NCBI GenBank assembly: GCA_019752335.1
Contig: JAIEMJ010000041.1
Coordinates: 1 to 64,000 of the forward strand
Source: Bryobacteraceae bacterium
GTDB taxonomy: Bacteria > Acidobacteriota > Terriglobia > Bryobacterales > Bryobacteraceae
Length of the DNA stretch: 64,000 nt
Direction of reading: 5' to 3'
Part shown: positions 59,732-64,000 of the stretch, piece after piece
Layout: each line of letters begins with the position of its first letter
Position numbering within the stretch: position 1 is the first letter of the stretch
Position numbers and translations under genes: made by a program
Notes under the pieces: model-generated
Told to the model about the DNA's origin: nothing
The model's input: the letters and a program-made list of their open reading frames with translations, nothing else
The model's database searches: none

Positions 59732-61081
59732 ATGGACAACGATCAAGCCGAACAGCGTAGAGTTAGGGATCCTTGGTACCAACTACTGTTGGTCCTGGTG
59801 GTTCTCATGCCGCTCGCTATCCTATTTCTTCTTCCAGCCGGTGGGCTGTATAGCGGAGCCATCTGGTTCTGGATGTTCTTAATGCTGTGCTTCTGGTTGC
59901 TTTTCGCGATGCTGGGAATGCCGGGCGAGGGGACGCAGGATATAAAGCCTCAGCCGCGGATGTTGCAGGAACCGGAACAGCCGCCGGTCGTCAGAGAGGT
60001 GATGGATGTACGCGTAGCCACTGAGCAGCCGGAGGGTGTACAAGTATTCCGCGGAAACTTACGCGAATCGGCGGTCGGTGTATACGACAAATTGAAGCGC
60101 GCATTGCCGGGCGGCACCGTGCCGATGGTACAGGAAGACGAAGAATTGGGAGCGTCGATTCTATTGGTGCCCAAACCGGTAGAACAGGCAACCATGGAAC
60201 GGCCAGTCCACCCTTGGCTGCACTGGCTGCTGTTTGCGCTGACAATGCTTACGACAACGTGGGCAGGCGCGGCCCATCAGGGTGTAAACCTCTTGCAGGA
60301 GCCCTCACGGTTTACCCTGGGGCTGCCCTATTCGATCGGGCTGATGGCAATTCTGGGGATACACGAACTCGGTCACTACTTCACCGCCCGGCGGTATGGA
60401 ATCCGAGTAACACCGCCGTACTTTATTCCGGTACCTTTTGCTCTCGGCACATTTGGTGCATTCATTCAGATGCGCTCGCCCACGGAGAACCGGCGGGTGC
60501 TGTTTGACGTCGCAGTTGCAGGTCCGCTGGCGGGACTGGTGGTGGCCATTCCGGCGCTATTCATTGGGCTCAAGACTTCGACGGTCGTCACCGGTAATGT
60601 GGACACACTAGCTCAGATGGGCGGCACATCCGTTGGATCGTCGGTGCTGTTCGCGCTTGTTTCCAAACTCTCTCTTGGCGACGCGCTTCAGTACGGACAT
60701 GTCCTTCGCCTCAGTCCACTGGCATTTGCCGGATGGCTGGGCCTTTTTGTCACGGCGCTCAATCTGCTGCCGATCGGGCAACTCGATGGGGGCCACATCG
60801 CGCATGCGTTGTTCGGCCGCCGTGTGGGGGATACGATCGGAACCGTTGCCATGTGGTCTTTGCTACTGCTGGCCATATTTGTTTGGCCTGGCTTGACGCT
60901 ATGGGCCGTCATTGTGTTCTTCCTTGCCGGCAGGACGATACCCCCGCTCAACGACTTGACTCCGCTTACACCAAGCCGACGATGGCTGGGGTACGCGGCA
61001 TTCGTTCTTCTGGGCCTGATTCTGGCGCCATTGCCGCATTCTTTGTGGCAGTCAGCCGGAATTCATTGCCCCTATATGTGA
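59732..61081 (+). CDS. Site-2 protease family (M50) membrane metalloprotease
   Basis: 449 residues: two N-terminal helices, a soluble segment (about 60-155), then the protease core with HELGH (His211, Glu212, His215) and the third zinc ligand in NLLPIGQLDGGH (Asp352). PSPFAL-like loop and GTFGAFIQMRSP resemble chloroplast EGY-type members. Site-2 proteases cut membrane-embedded regulators, often anti-sigma factors. Position between metal-associated membrane proteins suggests a role in stress signalling, but no substrate is evident. Confidence 0.88.
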   Translation: MDNDQAEQRRVRDPWYQLLLVLVVLMPLAILFLLPAGGLYSGAIWFWMFLMLCFWLLFAMLGMPGEGTQDIKPQPRMLQEPEQPPVVREVMDVRVATEQPEGVQVFRGNLRESAVGVYDKLKRALPGGTVPMVQEDEELGASILLVPKPVEQATMERPVHPWLHWLLFALTMLTTTWAGAAHQGVNLLQEPSRFTLGLPYSIGLMAILGIHELGHYFTARRYGIRVTPPYFIPVPFALGTFGAFIQMRSPTENRRVLFDVAVAGPLAGLVVAIPALFIGLKTSTVVTGNVDTLAQMGGTSVGSSVLFALVSKLSLGDALQYGHVLRLSPLAFAGWLGLFVTALNLLPIGQLDGGHIAHALFGRRVGDTIGTVAMWSLLLLAIFVWPGLTLWAVIVFFLAGRTIPPLNDLTPLTPSRRWLGYAAFVLLGLILAPLPHSLWQSAGIHCPYM

Positions 61082-61136
61082 CGAGAAAGGGGCTGGCGTT
61101 CAGCCGGGAAAGGCATTGGCAAAGGAGGGTTCGGTC

Positions 61137-61340
61137 ATGAGAATGTTATGGATTTGCATTGCGCTCGCGATCCTGGCAGGAGCTGTCGCTGTTTACTCTG
61201 GCGCTTCGATATCATCCGTCCTGATTGTCGGGCTCTTGTTGCTGTGCTGCGGAGGGATGTTTTTCGGCATGGGAAAGAGAAACGGGGAACGCCACGCGGA
61301 CTCGCAACATGCGGAAAAACCCCTCAGGCGACAAAATTGA
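61137..61340 (+). CDS. Small membrane protein, paralogue of 6396-6605
   Basis: 67 residues; two helices and the same LLLLCCGGMFFGMG ending of helix 2, then a polar tail. AAAGGAGGG before ATG 61137. Again placed directly upstream of a VKOR/SPW gene, which makes the pair a conserved unit. Function unknown. Confidence 0.8.
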   Translation: MRMLWICIALAILAGAVAVYSGASISSVLIVGLLLLCCGGMFFGMGKRNGERHADSQHAEKPLRRQN

Positions 61341-61406
61341 CCAGAGCCGCATAAAGTTTATGGTCGGCTCAAGAAGATCGACCAATCTTGTGAAAGGAGG
61401 ATTCTG

Positions 61407-62918
61407 ATGCCCGCTACTACTAAACACCAGCGTGGGGTTCTAAGGACCCAGTTCGTCTGCCCGATGCATCCTGAAGTTCGGAGCGATCAATCCGGCTCTT
61501 GCCCCAAATGCGGCATGCCGCTGCAGGAGGCTCGTGACGAAACAAAGACGCCACAGCATGAACAGATGCCACGCATGGACGACCACAAGAAGATGATCAT
61601 TCAGATGCGCGCCCCGTGGCTTTGGACGAACTTCACAGTAATGTCTCTGGGACTGTGGTTGGCTACCAGTCCTTTTACATTCGGTTATGCTGGCGCCGCA
61701 ATGATGGTTAGCGACGTAGTTAGCGGCATTCTCCTCATGTTGCTTGCAGGTCTTGCCTTACTCCCAAGATGGGATTTCGCAGGCCGGTGGGGCGTTTCCC
61801 TCATAGGCACGTGGTTACAAATTGCACCCCTGATCTTTTGGGCTCCCTCGCCAGCCGCAATGTTGAATGATACCTTGATCGGCGCAGTGGCGATTGGCCT
61901 CTCGATCCTTGTCCCTATGATGCCGGGCATGGCGCATCACATGGAGATGATGAAACCTGGCCCGGAAATACCGCCGGCGTGGACTTACAATCCATCCTCT
62001 TGGCATCAACGGGCTCCGATGATCGCGTTAGCGACGACTGGGTGGTTTATCTCCCGATACTTGGCGGCTTACCAATTCCACTACATCCCACAAGCCTGGG
62101 ATCCGTTCTTTGGGGACAGTACCCAGAAGGTGCTGACCTCGAAAGTCTCGCAGATGTGGCCCGTTTCCGATGCCGGCCTAGGCGCGGCGGCATACACATT
62201 CGAGATGCTCATGGGCTGGATGGGTGGAGTCACGCGGTGGCGGTCCATGCCATGGATGGTGATGTTTTTCTTTCTTCTCGTCGTTCCGCTCGGCCTCACG
62301 CATATCACGCTGGTGATCCTGCAACCTGTCGCCGTGGGCCAGTGGTGCACCCTTTGCCTCGCGGCGGCTAGCGTGATGCTGATCATGATTCCCCTCACGG
62401 TCGACGAAGTCTTTGCGACGGCTCAGTTCCTCAAGCGAAGCGTCCAAGAAGGCAAACCCTTTTGGCGAACTTTTTGGGTTGGTGGCACCTTGGATGGCGA
62501 AGAGAACAAGGACGAGCGAACACCGCATTACGGCGCTCCTATTTCAAAAATGTGGGCGCCGATGGTGTGGGGAGTTAGCGTGCCTTGGACCCTCGCAGCC
62601 AGCGCACTCCTGGGCGTCTGGCTGATGTTCGCTCCAGCCGTCTTCAGAACACGGGCGGCGGCCGCCGATAGCGACCATTTGGTAGGGGCGATAGTGGTTA
62701 CGATATCCGTCATTGTAATGGCGGAGGTGATCCGCGCCGGCCGGTTTCTCAATGTTCTGCTCGGACTCTGGATTGCTATCGCTCCGTGGATCTTGAACGG
62801 AGCAACGTCCGGCGGCAGGTGGAACGACGTTGTGGCCGGTCTTCTGATCGCGGCGCTGGCTTTCCCCCGCGGTCCCGTTCGAGATCGTTATGCGGCCTGG
62901 GACCGCATGATCGTCTGA
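61407..62918 (+). CDS. Metal-binding domain + SPW + VKOR-family membrane protein, second copy
   Basis: 503 residues, the same domain order as 6784-8283: CPMHPEV and CPKCGM metal-binding domain, SPW (APWLWTNF, LATSPFTFGY), VKOR unit with C314-T-L-C317, and C-terminal SPW (VPWTLAASALLGVWLMFAP). Identity with the first copy is visibly high over the membrane part; the loop after the metal domain differs and is Met/His-richer (HEQMPRMDDHKKM). The loop cysteines of VKOR are again absent, so this is a property of the subfamily and not damage. AAAGGAGG before the ATG. Confidence 0.88.
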   Translation: MPATTKHQRGVLRTQFVCPMHPEVRSDQSGSCPKCGMPLQEARDETKTPQHEQMPRMDDHKKMIIQMRAPWLWTNFTVMSLGLWLATSPFTFGYAGAAMMVSDVVSGILLMLLAGLALLPRWDFAGRWGVSLIGTWLQIAPLIFWAPSPAAMLNDTLIGAVAIGLSILVPMMPGMAHHMEMMKPGPEIPPAWTYNPSSWHQRAPMIALATTGWFISRYLAAYQFHYIPQAWDPFFGDSTQKVLTSKVSQMWPVSDAGLGAAAYTFEMLMGWMGGVTRWRSMPWMVMFFFLLVVPLGLTHITLVILQPVAVGQWCTLCLAAASVMLIMIPLTVDEVFATAQFLKRSVQEGKPFWRTFWVGGTLDGEENKDERTPHYGAPISKMWAPMVWGVSVPWTLAASALLGVWLMFAPAVFRTRAAAADSDHLVGAIVVTISVIVMAEVIRAGRFLNVLLGLWIAIAPWILNGATSGGRWNDVVAGLLIAALAFPRGPVRDRYAAWDRMIV

Positions 62919-62930
62919 CTACGACTCAGT

Positions 62931-64000
62931 ATGTATCGTTATCTTCGCATCCGGGATTACGCGGTCATTGGTGATACGCGCACGGCAGCATTAGTCGGCT
63001 GCAACGGTTCTATCGATTGGTGCTGCTGGCCCCGGTTCGACAGTCCAGCGGTGTTTTGCCGTCTGCTGGATGCGTATAAAGGCGGTCATTTCCAAGTGGA
63101 GCCGGTGAACACATACCGGGTTTCGAGGTCTTACGTCGGAGACTCAAATGTCCTGGTCACTACGTTTGATACCGGCGAGGGGCAAATCCGAATTGTCGAT
63201 TTCATGCCGATCCCTGACACTGGGCACGATGAGAACGTAATTTACCGCCTGATCGAGGGTCTCTCCGGCTGTCTTCATTATCGAGTCCTGTTTCGTCCTA
63301 GCTTTGATTATGCCAGGGAAGAGACCAAGTTCGAGCTCTTTGATGGAGGTGCGGTGGCAAGTTCACCGCAAGAATCGCTGACGCTAACCTGTCCACTTCC
63401 ATTGGAGGCTCACGAATCGGGAGCGCTGGCAAGCAACGCCCGAATCGCGCAGGGAGAGAGGATCTGGCTGACGTTAGAATGGCAGTCCGGGTCACATCCC
63501 GCTGCTCGTTCGAAGTCGAATCCCGATGTCCTTCTCAGATCCACCTTAGAGTATTGGCACGACTGGGCAAGGCGCTGCACGTATCAGGGTCCTTACCGGC
63601 AGAGCGTAGTGCGGAGTGCGCTCACGCTAAAACTGCTTACTTTCAAACCGACAGGCGCGCTTGTCGCCGCACCGACAACATCGCTGCCGGAAGTAATTGG
63701 AGGTGTGCGTAACTGGGACTACCGTTATACTTGGCTGCGCGACTCCGCGTTGGTTCTGCATGCGTTGCACGAGCTTGGCTACCACGAGGAAAGCCTCGCT
63801 TTTTGGGCATGGCTGGAGCGGCTGTGCCACTGTAAAGGACGGCTGCAAATCATGTACCGGGTGGACGGAAATCCGGGGTTGCCGGAACAGCACGTCGACT
63901 TTCTGGATGGCCATCGCGGCTCGCGTCCGGTGCGTATCGGAAACGCAGCGGCTCAACAGTTTCAACTTGATCTGTATGGTGAAGTATTGGACGCTGCCCA
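62931..64000 (+). CDS. GH15-family enzyme (glucoamylase/trehalase-like), partial
   Basis: Open from ATG 62931 to the window end (356 codons, continuing). N-terminal beta-sandwich domain typical of GH15 trehalase/glucodextranase-like enzymes (RDYAVIGDTRTAALVGCNGS, IDWCCWPRFDSPAVF), then the start of the (alpha/alpha)6 barrel with VRNWDYRYTWLRDSALVLHAL. Catalytic Glu residues lie beyond the end or at its edge. Cytoplasmic, no signal peptide. Hydrolyses alpha-glucosides or trehalose by family. Confidence 0.88.
   Translation, partial: MYRYLRIRDYAVIGDTRTAALVGCNGSIDWCCWPRFDSPAVFCRLLDAYKGGHFQVEPVNTYRVSRSYVGDSNVLVTTFDTGEGQIRIVDFMPIPDTGHDENVIYRLIEGLSGCLHYRVLFRPSFDYAREETKFELFDGGAVASSPQESLTLTCPLPLEAHESGALASNARIAQGERIWLTLEWQSGSHPAARSKSNPDVLLRSTLEYWHDWARRCTYQGPYRQSVVRSALTLKLLTFKPTGALVAAPTTSLPEVIGGVRNWDYRYTWLRDSALVLHALHELGYHEESLAFWAWLERLCHCKGRLQIMYRVDGNPGLPEQHVDFLDGHRGSRPVRIGNAAAQQFQLDLYGEVLDAA

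Noticed and set aside
1-64000. CRISPR arrays, tRNA or rRNA genes
   Set aside because: No regularly spaced direct repeats and no cloverleaf or rRNA-like sequence were noticed on either strand, within the limits of reading by eye.

Overview
The window looks like an Acidobacteriota chromosome or genomic island, most likely Bryobacterales/Solibacter-like. This rests on two VWFA-related proteins of the acidobacterial type, a PEP-CTERM protein, CzcCBA and CopAB systems of acidobacterial style, paired SPW/VKOR membrane proteins and moderately high GC. Taxonomy is inferred from gene content only. The theme is metal (Cu, Zn/Cd/Co) resistance mixed with decaying gene copies.

Layout. 1-9.5 kb is an eroded metal region: a chimeric porin/adaptor remnant, a CzcA remnant, frameshifted PAP2 phosphatase and CDF genes, an intact CusF-like protein, a repeat protein (called WYKAK here), small membrane proteins and a VKOR/SPW protein with a zinc-ribbon-like metal-binding domain. 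9.6-13.6 kb is an outer-membrane porin gene split by an IS66 element that carries a tandem duplication of its own end. 14-18.6 kb holds an AbiEi-like regulator, a VWFA protein, a Cys-rich protein, an ECF sigma factor/NrsF anti-sigma pair and a second WYKAK protein. 19.2-33.8 kb is a long, mostly intact plus-strand metal operon: Cys-rich leader protein, CzcC-B-A, MgtC, P-type ATPase, TauE, CDF, CoA-ligase-like enzyme, porin, DUF305 protein. 33.8-37.1 kb contains a CoA-ligase pseudogene and an RNase II-like pseudogene, followed by a ZIP-like transporter. 39-50 kb has a VWFA protein, a copper block (two-domain multicopper oxidase fused to CusF, CusF-TolC fusion, cytochrome c, DUF5666), more Cys-rich proteins, a ferric-reductase membrane domain and a GT39 enzyme. 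50-56 kb is copAB, a PEP-CTERM protein and another multicopper oxidase, bracketed by inverted copies of an ~83-bp element. 56-64 kb is DUF362-GH1, a Met-rich protein, a site-2 protease, a second VKOR/SPW module and the start of a GH15 enzyme.

How it fits together. The strongest new observation is a small regulon. Three sites fit GTAACC-N16-CGAA exactly: in front of the sigma factor itself, the divergent WYKAK protein, and a distant CusF-like protein 14 kb away. Two of them also share CGAATTCACCAATAG. This resembles the promoter I recall for Caulobacter SigF (NrsF-controlled, metal-stress responsive), and suggests that the sigma/NrsF pair drives envelope metal-binding proteins of an undescribed repeat family. 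Other recurring themes are CusF-like domains in three architectures, several small exported Cys-rich proteins near metal modules, and duplicated modules of which one copy is decaying. Several single-base frameshifts are +1 insertions in short homopolymers, so some 'pseudogenes' could be assembly errors.
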